From the NCBI RefSeq assembly GCF_002101585.1, contig NZ_LQOT01000025.1, forward strand, positions 62,001 through 126,000: 64,000 nt of DNA, in the 5' to 3' direction. A program made the position numbers and the translations under genes. Shown in pieces: positions 8,574 through 18,686 of the stretch. The stretch comes from Mycolicibacter engbaekii. Its GTDB lineage: Bacteria; Actinomycetota; Actinomycetes; Mycobacteriales; Mycobacteriaceae. Under the pieces are notes generated by a model. The model searched no databases, had not been told where the DNA came from, and saw only the letters and a program-made list of their open reading frames with translations. Positions within the stretch are counted from its first letter, which is position 1, and every line of letters starts with the position of its first letter.

Positions 8574-8998
8574 CGCAGGTCCTCGCTTTCGCTCGCCGGC
8601 TCGAATCCGAACCCGATCGCGGTACGGCCCTCGTCGTCGGTACCGATCGGAAAGGTGGTCAGGCGCAGGGGCATTCCCAGGCGGACCGCATCCACCGTGG
8701 GATCGACGTTGACGACGTTGGCCCGCACCGAGATGCCGGCGCAGTCCACCACGCCGGCCACATAGGGCACGGGCACGCCGGGGGCGGCCACCTCGACCAC
8801 GGTGAAGGTCTCCAGCGTTCCGGTGGACGACACCGGCTGGGTGGTGAAGTCAGCGCCGAAACACGACGCGCAGGCGTCGCGCCGGTCGAAGTAGTACGCG
8901 CCGCAGGTGACGCACACCGTCGCGACCAGCTTCGGGGGGTCCTGAAGGCTCAGATACCCGACTATCGGGATGGGTTTCCCAGCGGCGGTCTCGCTCAT
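8570..8998 (-). CDS. DUF35 OB-fold/zinc-ribbon partner of the Ltp thiolase
   Basis: A 142-residue protein. Two CxxC pairs (CVTC and CASC, about residues 29-46) form a rubredoxin-like zinc ribbon, followed by an OB-fold (TGTLETFTVVEVAAPGVPVPYVAGVVDC). DUF35 proteins bind Ltp-type thiolases or aldolases and help present the CoA substrate. The 4-bp overlap with the Ltp gene supports a stable pair. The ATG has GAAAGGA upstream. It lies 30 bp after the CoA ligase. A second DUF35 protein is at 20867. Confidence 0.88.
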   Translation of the reverse strand: MSETAAGKPIPIVGYLSLQDPPKLVATVCVTCGAYYFDRRDACASCFGADFTTQPVSSTGTLETFTVVEVAAPGVPVPYVAGVVDCAGISVRANVVNVDPTVDAVRLGMPLRLTTFPIGTDDEGRTAIGFGFEPASESEDLR

Positions 8999-9028
8999 GG
9001 CGTCGCGGTCCTTTCGGTCGGGTTCGGT

Positions 9029-10591
9029 TCAGACCTGTCGTCCCGCGCCCGCCCAGTAGGCGTCGCGGAGCGCACGTTTGACCAGCTTTCCGGTTTCGGT
9101 GCGGGGCAGCGCGGTGACGAAATCCACCGAGCGCGGGCATTTGAATCCGGCCAGCCGGTCGCGGCAGTACGTGATCAGCTCGTCGGCCAGCTGGTCGGTC
9201 TGCTCGGCTCCGTCGAGCAGCTTGACCACCGCTTTGACCTGTTCGCCCCATTCCGGGTCGGGAACGCCGATGACGGCGGCGTCGGCGACGGCGGGGTGAG
9301 TGCTCAAGACGCCTTCCACCTCGGCCGGGTAGATGTTGACGCCACCGCTGATGATCATGTCCTTGGCGCGGTCGCAGATGAACAGGTAGCCGTCGTCGTC
9401 GAGGTAGCCGACGTCACCGATGGTGAAGGCAGACCCGCGATGCACCGAGGCCGTCAGTTCGGCGTCATTGCGGTATTCGAAGCGTTCCCCGTCCAGGCGC
9501 TCGATATAGACGTTGCCGATGGCGTTGGCAGGCAGGTCATGGCCTTCGTCGTCGATGATTCTGACCCGGACTCCACGGATCGGTCGGCCCACGGTTCCGG
9601 GTTTCTCCAGCCAGCGGTACGGCTTGGCGATGGTTGCGGCGCCCTCGGTGCCGCCGTAGGTCTCCCAGATCACCGGGCCCCACCAGGCCAGCATCTCTTT
9701 TTTGACCTCAAGGGGGCACGGGGCGGCGGAGTGCACCACCGACCGCAGGCTGGACAGGTCGTACTTCGCGCGTACCTCGGGCGCGAGCTTGAGCATCCGG
9801 ACGAATTGGGTCGGCACCATATAGGCGGTCGTCACCCCGTGGCGTTCGATCGCGGACAGCGTCTGCTCGGCGTCGAAGCGGCCCAGGATCGCCAGTGGCT
9901 GACCGACGTTGAGGGCTCCCAGGTAGAAGCTCTGGCAACCGGCGTGGTGCATCCCGGTGGAGACCAGATGAGCACCGTCGAAGGGGCGGAAGTCGAAGGC
10001 GCGGCCGAAGACGGCCATCGCGTTCGCCGCCACCGAGGGGTCCCGGCCGTCGAGTTGGCGCACGATCCCCTTCGGCTTGCCGGTGGTGCCCGAGGAATAC
10101 CGGATGGAATCGCCCTGCGTGCGGTCGGCGGGCGCGGTGGTCGGGTGGTCGGCCAGGAAGTCCGATTCGGCCACAAACCCGTCGGCGTTCGTTCCGCCGA
10201 CGACGATCCGGACTCGGGTCTCCTCGGGTATGGCGGTGAAGCGGTCCAGGTAGTCGCTGTGGGTGACCAGCACGGTGGCGCCGGAATGGTCGAGGATCGA
10301 GGTGAACTCGTCGGCCGACAGGGCCGTGTTCAAGGTCAGGTAGCGCAGTCCGATCTCGTTGGTGGCAAGTTGCCAGATGACCGCGTCCACGTCGTTGGGC
10401 AGCGCGTAGGCCACCACCGATCCGGGGGGCAGGCCGTGCGCGCGCAGGGCGTTGGAAACCCGGTGCGCGGCCGCGGTCAGTTCGCCGAAGCTGAGGGTAC
10501 GGCCGCTGGGAGATTCGACGATGGCCGGTGCGTCGGGGTGGTCTTCGGCGATCCACCACACACCCAGACGCTGGTCCCACGGATGTTGCAT
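9029..10591 (-). CDS. Acyl-CoA synthetase (FadD-like, AMP-forming)
   Basis: A 520-residue ANL-superfamily ligase that activates a carboxylic acid with ATP and CoA. The P-loop-like motif is [14 protein letters not shown]; the adenylate motif ETYGGTEG and the C-terminal [20 protein letters not shown] hinge and [15 protein letters not shown] lysine loop are all present. The ATG follows GGAGG. It heads the minus-strand operon down to tesB, and motif E lies 23-42 bp upstream of its start. It is close in motif spelling to the ligase at 30841 ([22 protein letters not shown] against VVHAAAPCPPEIKWQMLGWWGP), so the two are likely paralogues. Confidence 0.92.
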   Translation of the reverse strand: MQHPWDQRLGVWWIAEDHPDAPAIVESPSGRTLSFGELTAAAHRVSNALRAHGLPPGSVVAYALPNDVDAVIWQLATNEIGLRYLTLNTALSADEFTSILDHSGATVLVTHSDYLDRFTAIPEETRVRIVVGGTNADGFVAESDFLADHPTTAPADRTQGDSIRYSSGTTGKPKGIVRQLDGRDPSVAANAMAVFGRAFDFRPFDGAHLVSTGMHHAGCQSFYLGALNVGQPLAILGRFDAEQTLSAIERHGVTTAYMVPTQFVRMLKLAPEVRAKYDLSSLRSVVHSAAPCPLEVKKEMLAWWGPVIWETYGGTEGAATIAKPYRWLEKPGTVGRPIRGVRVRIIDDEGHDLPANAIGNVYIERLDGERFEYRNDAELTASVHRGSAFTIGDVGYLDDDGYLFICDRAKDMIISGGVNIYPAEVEGVLSTHPAVADAAVIGVPDPEWGEQVKAVVKLLDGAEQTDQLADELITYCRDRLAGFKCPRSVDFVTALPRTETGKLVKRALRDAYWAGAGRQV

Positions 10592-10613
10592 CGACCCTCC
10601 ACGCTCGAAATAG

Positions 10614-10633
10614 CTAGAACAGTATCCTCAATT
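10614..10633. promoter_or_regulatory. Shared AT-rich operator/promoter motif, site E
   Basis: Upstream of the CoA ligase start at 10591 the minus strand reads AATTGAGGATACTGTTCTAG, close to site B (GGATACTGATTTAG). It falls in the 83-bp gap between the tandem GntR gene and the ligase, so the ligase operon probably has its own promoter. Confidence 0.45.
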
Positions 10634-10674
10634 GGGAGCCAAGGGAAGGCCCGGGGTAAAGCCGCTGCACCGGG

Positions 10675-12108
10675 TCAGTCGTCCGGTTCCGACGTCGCGG
10701 TCATGTGTGCGCGCATCCGCATCACCGCCAATTCGGCGTCACCGGCGGTGAGCGCATCGACGATGCCGCGGTGGGCGGGCTCGATTCTGGCCCGTTGCGA
10801 GATCGCGCCGATGCGCGGGTCGACGTCGGCGAGCTGGGCGAAGAAGTGCCAGCCCAGCCGCATGGTGACGCCGTGGACCAGGCGCAGCGCGTTGTTGTCG
10901 GTGAGCGAGGCCAAGGTCGAGTGGAAGTCCTCGCCGTGCGAAAACGCCGGTCCCAGGCCCTTGTCGCACTCGTGGTGCAACGACTGTTCGAGGGCCTCGG
11001 CCCGCTCGGGTGCCGCACGCAGCGCCGCGGCCGCCTGCTCGACCACCGCCAGCTCGAGCCCGGTCCGCAGGTCCATGATGTCGCGCAGCCGGACCCCGCG
11101 CCGGCGCAGGTAGATGGTGATGATGTCGACCAGTGCGGAGATGTCGGGCTCGGCGACGAACAGCCCACCGCCGGGCCCGCGACGGGTCAGCGCGATCTGG
11201 TGATACTCCAGAATCCGGATCGCTTCGCGCACCACGGCGCGGCTGGCGTGGTGGGTGCTCATCAACGTCGACTCGGATCCGATGAAGGCGCCCGGGGTGG
11301 CACCGGACTTCAGGATCTCGGCGAACAGCTGGCGGGCCAGCGCCTCGCCCCGCTTGTCGCCCAGGGTTCCGGCCAGGGCGACCGCCGGGTCGAGCCGCTG
11401 ACGGGTGGCCGGCTGGGCGCGGATGAAATCGGCCTCGGCCGTCAGATGGCGCCGCATCCGGTCGCGGGCCTGCCCGGGGTTGTTGGTCAGGATCGCCCTG
11501 GCGATACCGTCGTGTGCTCGCGCGGTCTCGCGGTCGGTGTCGGGCGGCAGCGCCGCGGTGTCGTTGAAATAGAAGTTGGTGAGTCGTCCGAACGCCTCGA
11601 CGAACAGCTCGAGGACGGGGTTGGCGGTCAGGGTCGCCAGCTGGGAGTGCAGCAGCCGGTAATTGGAGAACGTGCCCGCGGATTCCTGCTCCAGGGTGTG
11701 GCGGATCGCGGCGATGTCGGATTCGGTGATCCGTTGCGAGGCGATCTCGGCCGCCAGCTCCTCGAGCAGGATGCGGGTGGCGAAGACTTCGTCGAGGGTG
11801 GCGTCGACCCGCAGCAGGTGGATGATGGCCGGACCGATCACGGCGTCGACCTCAGGTTCGTCGATCACCAGCCCGCCACCGGTGCCGCGCCGCATCCGCG
11901 CCACATGCTGGTGCTCGACCAGCCGGATCGCCTCCCGGAAGACTGCGCGGCTCACCCCGTAACGGGCGAGCAGTTCGGCTTCCGACCCCAGAACCTCGCC
12001 GACCGGCCAGCCCAGCTCGACGACGTCGGCAATGATCTGCTCGGCGGCACGTCCGGCCAGCTTGGCGCGACGCGAGTCGACGCGGGGGGCGATCAGCTCT
12101 GGATTCAC
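10675..12108 (-). CDS. Tandem-duplicated GntR/FadR-type regulator (two wHTH-FCD units)
   Basis: About 477 residues, double the size of a normal FadR-like protein. Unit 1 has AEQIIADVVELGWPVG, GSEAELLARYGVSRAVFREAIRLVE and wing RRGTGGGLVI, followed by a helical FCD-like domain. Unit 2, from about residue 250, repeats it: ARQLFAEILKSGATPG, GSESTLMSTHHASRAVVREAIRILE and wing RRGPGGGLFVAEPD, then LRDIMDLRTGLELAVVEQAA. One chain could therefore bind two half-sites. The GTG at 12108 has GGTGAG before it; an ATG at 12135 would add nine residues overlapping the crotonase gene. It is co-directional with that gene (4 bp). Confidence 0.88.
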   Translation of the reverse strand: MNPELIAPRVDSRRAKLAGRAAEQIIADVVELGWPVGEVLGSEAELLARYGVSRAVFREAIRLVEHQHVARMRRGTGGGLVIDEPEVDAVIGPAIIHLLRVDATLDEVFATRILLEELAAEIASQRITESDIAAIRHTLEQESAGTFSNYRLLHSQLATLTANPVLELFVEAFGRLTNFYFNDTAALPPDTDRETARAHDGIARAILTNNPGQARDRMRRHLTAEADFIRAQPATRQRLDPAVALAGTLGDKRGEALARQLFAEILKSGATPGAFIGSESTLMSTHHASRAVVREAIRILEYHQIALTRRGPGGGLFVAEPDISALVDIITIYLRRRGVRLRDIMDLRTGLELAVVEQAAAALRAAPERAEALEQSLHHECDKGLGPAFSHGEDFHSTLASLTDNNALRLVHGVTMRLGWHFFAQLADVDPRIGAISQRARIEPAHRGIVDALTAGDAELAVMRMRAHMTATSEPDD

Positions 12109-12112
12109 ATGC

Positions 12113-12946
12113 TCACCGGTACAGGGCAGGTCCATTGCGCCGCGGGCTGGCGCGGCGTTCGGCCAGGGGCGGGTTGCCGATATGGGTGTAGGCCATTCCG
12201 TTCTGCAGAGCGGTTGACCGGGTCATGTCTAAAGATTCCCATATCGCGCGGATGGTGCCCTGGATTGCCTGCGGGCTGCGTTCTGCGATCGACGCCGCGA
12301 TGTCGCGGGCGCGGGCATGCAGCTGCTCGCGCGGGACCACCTCGGACACCAGCCCGATCCGCAGCGCCGTGGCCGCCGAGATGCGTTCCTCGGTCCCCAT
12401 CAGCGCCCAGCGCAGCACCTCGCCGAGCGGTACGCCGCGGTGCAGCATGCCGATCGGTTCGAGCGCCGACACGATCGAGGCGTTGGCGTGCGGGTCGAAG
12501 AACGCGGCATCCTCGGAGCAGATGATGATGTCGGATTCGTTGAGCAGGTACTGAGCGCCGCCGGCGGCCATGCCGTGCACCGCCGTGACCACCGGCTTCC
12601 AGCAGCGGTGATGGATCTTCGGCGAGATCACCATGCCCGGGTCGAAGGTGTTCCAGACGTTGCTGCGGAAGAACCAGCTGGAGTCGCCCTTGACGTCCAC
12701 CCCGGTGCAGAACGCGCGATCGCCGGCGGCCTGCAGCACGACGACGTGAATGTCGTCGGTGTCGCGCACCGTGCGCCAGGCCCAGGTCAGTTCGCTGGCC
12801 ATCCGGGCGGAGATCGCGTTCATGGCGTCCGGGCGGTTCAGGGTGATGGTGGCGATGTGGTCGGCGACGTCGAACGCGATGTGCTCGAGCGGGATCGGTT
12901 CACCGGTGCTGCCATCGGTAGCGCCCTGAGGGGTAGCGGAAATCAT
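12113..12946 (-). CDS. Enoyl-CoA hydratase/isomerase (crotonase) family protein
   Basis: A 277-residue crotonase-fold protein: ITLNRPDAMNAIS, then oxyanion-hole segments AFCTGVDVKGD and VHGMAAGGAQYLL. Aligned by eye to mitochondrial hydratase, the two catalytic glutamates are replaced (GGGCE gives GGAQY, QPE gives DPH), so it is unlikely to be a standard hydratase. It may be an isomerase, hydrolase or C-C lyase. The ATG is 7 bases after TACACT, a leaderless-type start, and motif C overlaps that promoter. It leads the tandem GntR gene and is divergent from the SDR-P450-FadE operon. Confidence 0.85.
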   Translation of the reverse strand: MISATPQGATDGSTGEPIPLEHIAFDVADHIATITLNRPDAMNAISARMASELTWAWRTVRDTDDIHVVVLQAAGDRAFCTGVDVKGDSSWFFRSNVWNTFDPGMVISPKIHHRCWKPVVTAVHGMAAGGAQYLLNESDIIICSEDAAFFDPHANASIVSALEPIGMLHRGVPLGEVLRWALMGTEERISAATALRIGLVSEVVPREQLHARARDIAASIAERSPQAIQGTIRAIWESLDMTRSTALQNGMAYTHIGNPPLAERRASPRRNGPALYR

Positions 12947-12947
12947 A

Positions 12948-12970
12948 GAAATCAGTGTACTAATAATTTC
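12948..12970. promoter_or_regulatory. Shared AT-rich operator/promoter motif, site C
   Basis: The 55-bp gap between the divergent crotonase and SDR genes. On the minus strand it reads AGTACACTGATTTC; GAAAT and ATTTC close it as an outer inverted repeat. TACACT lies 7 bases before the crotonase ATG, so a bound repressor would cover a leaderless promoter. Confidence 0.5.
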
Positions 12971-13001
12971 CAACGGGACAGCGGGATACAGGGAAGTAGA
13001 G

Positions 13002-13907
13002 ATGGGGACTCTGGACGGACGCGTCGCGGTGGTCACAGGTGCCGGGCGTGGCATCGGCCGCGAGCACGCATTGCTCTTCGCCGCCGAAGGAGCCAAGGTC
13101 GTGGTGAATGACCTCGGTGGCGCCAGCGACGGAACCGGTGGCGACCGCACTCCGGCCCAGGACGTTGTTGCCGAGATCCGCGACAGCGGCGGTGACGCGG
13201 TGGCCAATCATGACGACGTCGCGACCTGGTCGGGAGCGCAGTCGCTGATCCGCACCGCTATCGAGCAGTTCGGCGATCTGCACGTCCTGGTCAACAACGC
13301 CGGCATTCTGCGCGACCGCACGGTGGTCAACATGACCGAGGCGGAGTTCGACGACGTCATCCGGGTGCACCTCAAGGGGCACTTCGCCCCGTTGCGCCAT
13401 GCGGCGGCGTACTGGCGGGATCAGGCGAAAAGCGGTGTCGTCACCGACCGATCGGTGATCAACACCTCGTCGACCTCCGGCCTGTTCGGTCAGCCCGGCC
13501 AAACCAACTACGGCGCAGCCAAATCCGGCATCGCGATGATCACCATGATCGCCGCCGACGAACTGGCCCGCTACGGGGTTCGGGTGAATGCCATCGCTCC
13601 GGCGGCGCTGACCCGGCTCACCGCGGGCCTGCCCGGGGTGCCCGATGTCGGCAGCGGCGACGCCGTGGGTGCGATGGATCCCGCCAACGTGGCGCCGTTC
13701 GTGGCCTACCTGGCAACCGCGGACAGCCCGATCACCGGTCGGGTGTTCTTCGTCATGGGCGGTTCGGTGCAGCTGTTCCAGCCGTGGTCGATCATCGACC
13801 GGATCGATGCGCCCAACGGGCAACGTTGGACGGTGGCGGACCTGCAGACCAAGGCGGCCCACTTCGCCGAGGTGCCTTTTGAACTCAATCATCCGATGAG
13901 GGGCTGA
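13002..13907 (+). CDS. SDR oxidoreductase, (3R)-hydroxyacyl-CoA dehydrogenase type
   Basis: A 301-residue short-chain dehydrogenase. TGAGRGIG near residue 13 binds NAD(P); NNAG, an SSTSG serine and YGAAKSG give the catalytic set. The early insert VVNDLGGASDGTGGD is typical of the multifunctional-enzyme-2/HSD17B4-like branch that oxidises 3-hydroxyacyl-CoAs, including steroid side-chain intermediates. First gene of a six-gene plus-strand operon (SDR, P450, MaoC, crotonase, APH-like, FadE) starting at motif C. The ribosome site before the ATG is weak (GGGAAGTAGAG). Confidence 0.9.
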   Translation: MGTLDGRVAVVTGAGRGIGREHALLFAAEGAKVVVNDLGGASDGTGGDRTPAQDVVAEIRDSGGDAVANHDDVATWSGAQSLIRTAIEQFGDLHVLVNNAGILRDRTVVNMTEAEFDDVIRVHLKGHFAPLRHAAAYWRDQAKSGVVTDRSVINTSSTSGLFGQPGQTNYGAAKSGIAMITMIAADELARYGVRVNAIAPAALTRLTAGLPGVPDVGSGDAVGAMDPANVAPFVAYLATADSPITGRVFFVMGGSVQLFQPWSIIDRIDAPNGQRWTVADLQTKAAHFAEVPFELNHPMRG

Positions 13908-13964
13908 GGTGGGCGGCATGCGATTTCGCGCGATCCGACGAGTAGGGCATCGATGGGAGTAGCA

Positions 13965-15185
<1,221 letters not shown>

Positions 15186-15186
15186 C

Positions 15187-16458
15187 ATGACGCAGACGGA
15201 GCAGGCCAAGGAATTCGACTACGCCATCAAGGACGAGGACATCGAGCGCGCCAAGCTGTTGCTCGGCGTGGATGCCCCGACCAGTATCGATGAGTACTAC
15301 CGCGAGCTCAGCGCCGACGGGATCCGCAACTTCGCCCGTGCCTACGGCGACGACAACCCGCTGTTCGCCGATCCGCAGTACGCGGCCGGCACCCGCTGGG
15401 GGGCGCCGATCGCGCCACCGATGATCCATATCGCGATGGCCCGAAAGATGTTGGGCGACCCGATCCCCGAGGACATCCGCAAAGCCACCAGGGGCCTGTT
15501 CTCCGGCGTGCACATGTTCGTCTCGGGGCAGGACACCGAGTGGTACGCGCCGGTGTACCCCGGCGACACGCTCTACGGCTTCGGCGGTCTGGAGTCCATC
15601 GAGGAGAAGGCCAGCGAGTACGCCGGCCGTTCGGTCATCCGGCGCATCAGGTCGGTACGCATCAACCAGCGGGGCGAAGTGGTGGCGGTGACCCGCATGA
15701 TCCTGATCGCCACCGAACGCAAGAAGTCGCGGGAACGCGGCAAGTACATGGGGCTGACGGCCGCGACCTACACCGACGCCGAGATCGCCGAGATCGACGA
15801 GATCTATGCCGCCGAAGGTCCCCGCGGTGCCGAACCCCGCTACTACGAGGACGTCAACGTCGGCGACGTCCTGCCCAAGATGGCCAAGGGGCCGTTCACC
15901 CTGACGGACATGATCTGCTTCCATGCCGGTGGTTACGGCCTGGCGCCGTACGGCATCGGACCCGGCCGGGTGGGCTACAAGAACCGGCAGCGGGCGCCCA
16001 AGTTCTACATCAAGAACGCGGCAGGCATCCCCGATGTGGCGCAGCGGCTGCACTGGGAGAACGAATGGTCGCAGTCGATCGGTAACCCGATGGCCTACGA
16101 CTACGGCGTCATGCGGGAGTGCTGGCTGACCCACTACGTCACCGACTGGATGGGTGACGACGGCTGGCTGGTCCGCCAGTACGACGAAATGCGCAAGTTC
16201 AACTTCATCGGTGACACCCAGATCATCACCGGGGAGGTGGTGGGCAAGCGCATCGAGAACGGCAACGCCCTCGTCGATCTGGAGTTCCGGGCCACCAGCC
16301 AGCGGGGCGAGGTCACCGCACCGGCGACGGCCACCGTTGCCCTGCCGAGCCGGGAACTCGGCCCGGTGATCCTGCCGCAGCCCGATGACGAACTGCGGCG
16401 CAAGGCCGCGTCGATGCTGCGGCGCCACAACGAGCTCCTGCACGGAAACACACGGTGA
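15187..16458 (+). CDS. Double-hotdog MaoC/FAS1-like dehydratase
   Basis: A 423-residue protein with two hotdog-like halves. The first carries FARAYGDDNPLFADPQYAAGTRWGAPIAPP, the dehydratase signature with Phe where hydratase 2 has the catalytic His; the second starts near residue 215 (YYEDVNVGDVLPKMAKGPFTLTDMICFHAGG). Fused hotdog proteins of this kind hydrate enoyl-CoAs or dehydrate 3-hydroxyacyl-CoAs. It starts 1 bp after the P450 stop and its stop overlaps the next GTG. Placed between FadE and a retro-aldolase-like protein it could supply the hydratase step, as ChsH1-ChsH2 does in cholesterol breakdown. Confidence 0.85.
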   Translation: MTQTEQAKEFDYAIKDEDIERAKLLLGVDAPTSIDEYYRELSADGIRNFARAYGDDNPLFADPQYAAGTRWGAPIAPPMIHIAMARKMLGDPIPEDIRKATRGLFSGVHMFVSGQDTEWYAPVYPGDTLYGFGGLESIEEKASEYAGRSVIRRIRSVRINQRGEVVAVTRMILIATERKKSRERGKYMGLTAATYTDAEIAEIDEIYAAEGPRGAEPRYYEDVNVGDVLPKMAKGPFTLTDMICFHAGGYGLAPYGIGPGRVGYKNRQRAPKFYIKNAAGIPDVAQRLHWENEWSQSIGNPMAYDYGVMRECWLTHYVTDWMGDDGWLVRQYDEMRKFNFIGDTQIITGEVVGKRIENGNALVDLEFRATSQRGEVTAPATATVALPSRELGPVILPQPDDELRRKAASMLRRHNELLHGNTR

Positions 16459-17276
16459 TCGAGACCGGCACCGAGACGGTGCTGGCCCAAGTCGTCGAGG
16501 GAGTCGGAGTCATCTCCTTCAACCGGCCGCATCGGCGCAACGCACTGCACAGCGAGATGTATGTGGCGATTCCCGCGCTGCTGGAGCGCTTCGCCGCCGA
16601 CGACGACATCGGTTGCGTGGTCATCACCGGCACCGGCAGCGCGTTCTGCGCCGGCGGCGACGTCCGCGACGGCGGCTCGGCCCGGGAAGTCACCGCGCCG
16701 GATCCCGAGGCCCAGGTCCTTCAGCGCAGCGCCGTGCTGGCCGACAACGCGCGGATGGTGACGCTGCTGCACGAGATGCCGAAGATCACCATCGCTGCGC
16801 TGCCCGGCGCGGCGGTCGGTGCCGGCATGAGTATCGCGCTGTCCACCGATCTGCGGATCGCAGCGCGCTCGGCCAAGTTGGTTCCGGGCTGGTCGAAGCT
16901 GGCCTTCTCCGGTGATTTCGGTGGTGCGTGGTTCCTGACCCACCTGCTCGGGCCTTCCCGGGCGCTGGAACTGCTGATTGCGGACCGGCCCATCGACAGC
17001 GACACCGGTTTGGCGTTGGGGCTGTTCAATCGCGTGGTCGACGATGCGGAGCTGCCCGCGGCAGCGCTGGCCTGGGCCGCCGAGATCGCCGCGGGACCCA
17101 CTGCGGCGTTCGCCGGTACCAAGGCCAATGTCCTTGATGCGCAGCGCCTCACGCTGCACGAGGCAGTAAAGGCGGAGAGCGAGCGCATGGTGCGCAGCGC
17201 GCTCACCGCCGAACATCGGGACGCGGTCAAGGCGTGGCTTGCCACGGCGGCGAAGAAGACGCAGGCCCGCCGATGA
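16455..17276 (+). CDS. Enoyl-CoA hydratase/isomerase (crotonase) family protein
   Basis: A 273-residue crotonase-fold protein (VISFNRPHRRNALHSEM, AFCAGGDVRDGG, ALPGAAVGAGMSIALSTDLRIAARSA). Both oxyanion-hole stretches are intact, but the two catalytic glutamates of classical hydratases align with Ser (GAGMS) and Trp (PGW), so a different acyl-CoA chemistry is likely. GTG start overlapping the upstream stop and ATGA overlap with the next gene show tight coupling in the SDR-P450-FadE operon. Confidence 0.88.
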   Translation: MIETGTETVLAQVVEGVGVISFNRPHRRNALHSEMYVAIPALLERFAADDDIGCVVITGTGSAFCAGGDVRDGGSAREVTAPDPEAQVLQRSAVLADNARMVTLLHEMPKITIAALPGAAVGAGMSIALSTDLRIAARSAKLVPGWSKLAFSGDFGGAWFLTHLLGPSRALELLIADRPIDSDTGLALGLFNRVVDDAELPAAALAWAAEIAAGPTAAFAGTKANVLDAQRLTLHEAVKAESERMVRSALTAEHRDAVKAWLATAAKKTQARR

Positions 17277-18652
17277 GCAGTCCCAAGCCCGGGATCGGGG
17301 AGGAGATCCGGCAGTGGATCGCCGAGGTCACCGGTGCCGATCGGGTCGAAAGCCGGCAGGTATCCGGGGGCGCCAGCCGGCAGGCCTGGTTCGTCGACGT
17401 CACCATCGGGTCGCAGACACAGGAGCTGTTCCTGCGTTACGACCCGAAACCCGCCGATCCCGGCGGCGCGTTCCATCCGCTGCAGGTCGAGGCCGAGATC
17501 ATGGCCGAGCTGCATCGCCACGGGGTCACCGTGCCGCGCGTCATCGCCGCGCATCCGGTGCAGCAGGCCGTGCTGCTGGAACGGGTGGGCGGGCAGACCT
17601 GGTTCCGGTTGATCAAAGATCCCGACGAACAGGTGCGCACCGCTCGCGACTTCATCGCCAAACTTGCTGCCCTGCACCGAATCGACGCACGCGACCTCAA
17701 GATCGACAGTCTGGGCCCCGCCGGTCCGGTTGCCGAGCACGTCCGCGCCGAGATCGCGGCGATGCGGGCGCGGGTCGCGCGGTACGGCAAACCCGCACCG
17801 TTGGTGACGTTCTGCATCGATTGGCTGGATCGCAATGTGCCCGACTACGACGGGCCGACAGTGTTGGTCCAGGGCGACACCGGGCCGGGAAACTTCATGT
17901 ACGCCGACGGCGCCGTCACGGCCGTGGTCGACTGGGAGTTGGCCCATTTCGGCGATCCGATGGACGACATCGCCTGGCTGTCGCTGCGGGCGGTCCAGGA
18001 CACCTTCACCGTGTTCCCGGATCGGCTGGCCGAGTACGAACAACTGTCCGGGCATCGCATCGACGAAGGACGTGTCTGGTACTACCGGTTGCTCGCCGAA
18101 ACCCGTCTGGCGTCGATCAACCCGGGCACCGTGGACATCAGAGCCTCGGCACCGGCCGGATCGCCCGACGCCGGGAACAGCCTGATCTACGGCATGCTGC
18201 ACCGGCGGATGCTGGTGGAGGCGCTGGCGCAGGTGGTCGGCATACCCGAGGTAGACGTCGACCTGCCCGAGGACGGCGGCGACGGGGAGTTCTCGGCGGT
18301 GTATGAGGCGGCGGCCTCCTCGCTGTCCGGCGCGGCGGAACGGATCACCGATGCCCTGGCGATGCGCTACGTGAAAGGCGCGGCGCGACTGGTCAAGTAC
18401 CTCGCCGAAGTCAACCGGGTCGGTGCCCAGGTCGATGCGGCCGAAACCGCCGAACTGGCGGCGCTGCTGGGCAATGTCCCGGCGTCGGTGTCGGCGGGCC
18501 GGGCCGCGCTGGCCGAGGCGGTGGGCCGCGGCGAGATCAGCGAATACGACTACGTCGCGCAGCTGTGGCGCGGCATCAAACGTGACGACTACCTGACTCG
18601 AACGGCTTCGGGCGCGCTGGCGCGCCGTACCTGGCCGCCGCTGAGTCATTGA
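17273..18652 (+). CDS. Aminoglycoside-phosphotransferase-like kinase-fold protein
   Basis: A 459-residue APH-family protein. VSGGASRQAWFV resembles the nucleotide loop, LVQGDTGPGNFMYADGAVTAVVDWELAHFGDPMDDIAWL carries the catalytic Asp, the Asn and the metal-binding Asp (DWE), with Gln at the usual His of HGD. An extra C-terminal region of about 100 residues follows. APH-like proteins are frequent beside FadE genes in mycobacteria and are thought to phosphorylate a hydroxylated acyl intermediate rather than an antibiotic; that is inference here. ATGA overlap with the crotonase gene; 34 bp before FadE. Confidence 0.85.
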   Translation: MSSPKPGIGEEIRQWIAEVTGADRVESRQVSGGASRQAWFVDVTIGSQTQELFLRYDPKPADPGGAFHPLQVEAEIMAELHRHGVTVPRVIAAHPVQQAVLLERVGGQTWFRLIKDPDEQVRTARDFIAKLAALHRIDARDLKIDSLGPAGPVAEHVRAEIAAMRARVARYGKPAPLVTFCIDWLDRNVPDYDGPTVLVQGDTGPGNFMYADGAVTAVVDWELAHFGDPMDDIAWLSLRAVQDTFTVFPDRLAEYEQLSGHRIDEGRVWYYRLLAETRLASINPGTVDIRASAPAGSPDAGNSLIYGMLHRRMLVEALAQVVGIPEVDVDLPEDGGDGEFSAVYEAAASSLSGAAERITDALAMRYVKGAARLVKYLAEVNRVGAQVDAAETAELAALLGNVPASVSAGRAALAEAVGRGEISEYDYVAQLWRGIKRDDYLTRTASGALARRTWPPLSH

Positions 18653-18686
18653 AGAACAATCCCGATAAGCAAGGAGCGCTGGACCG

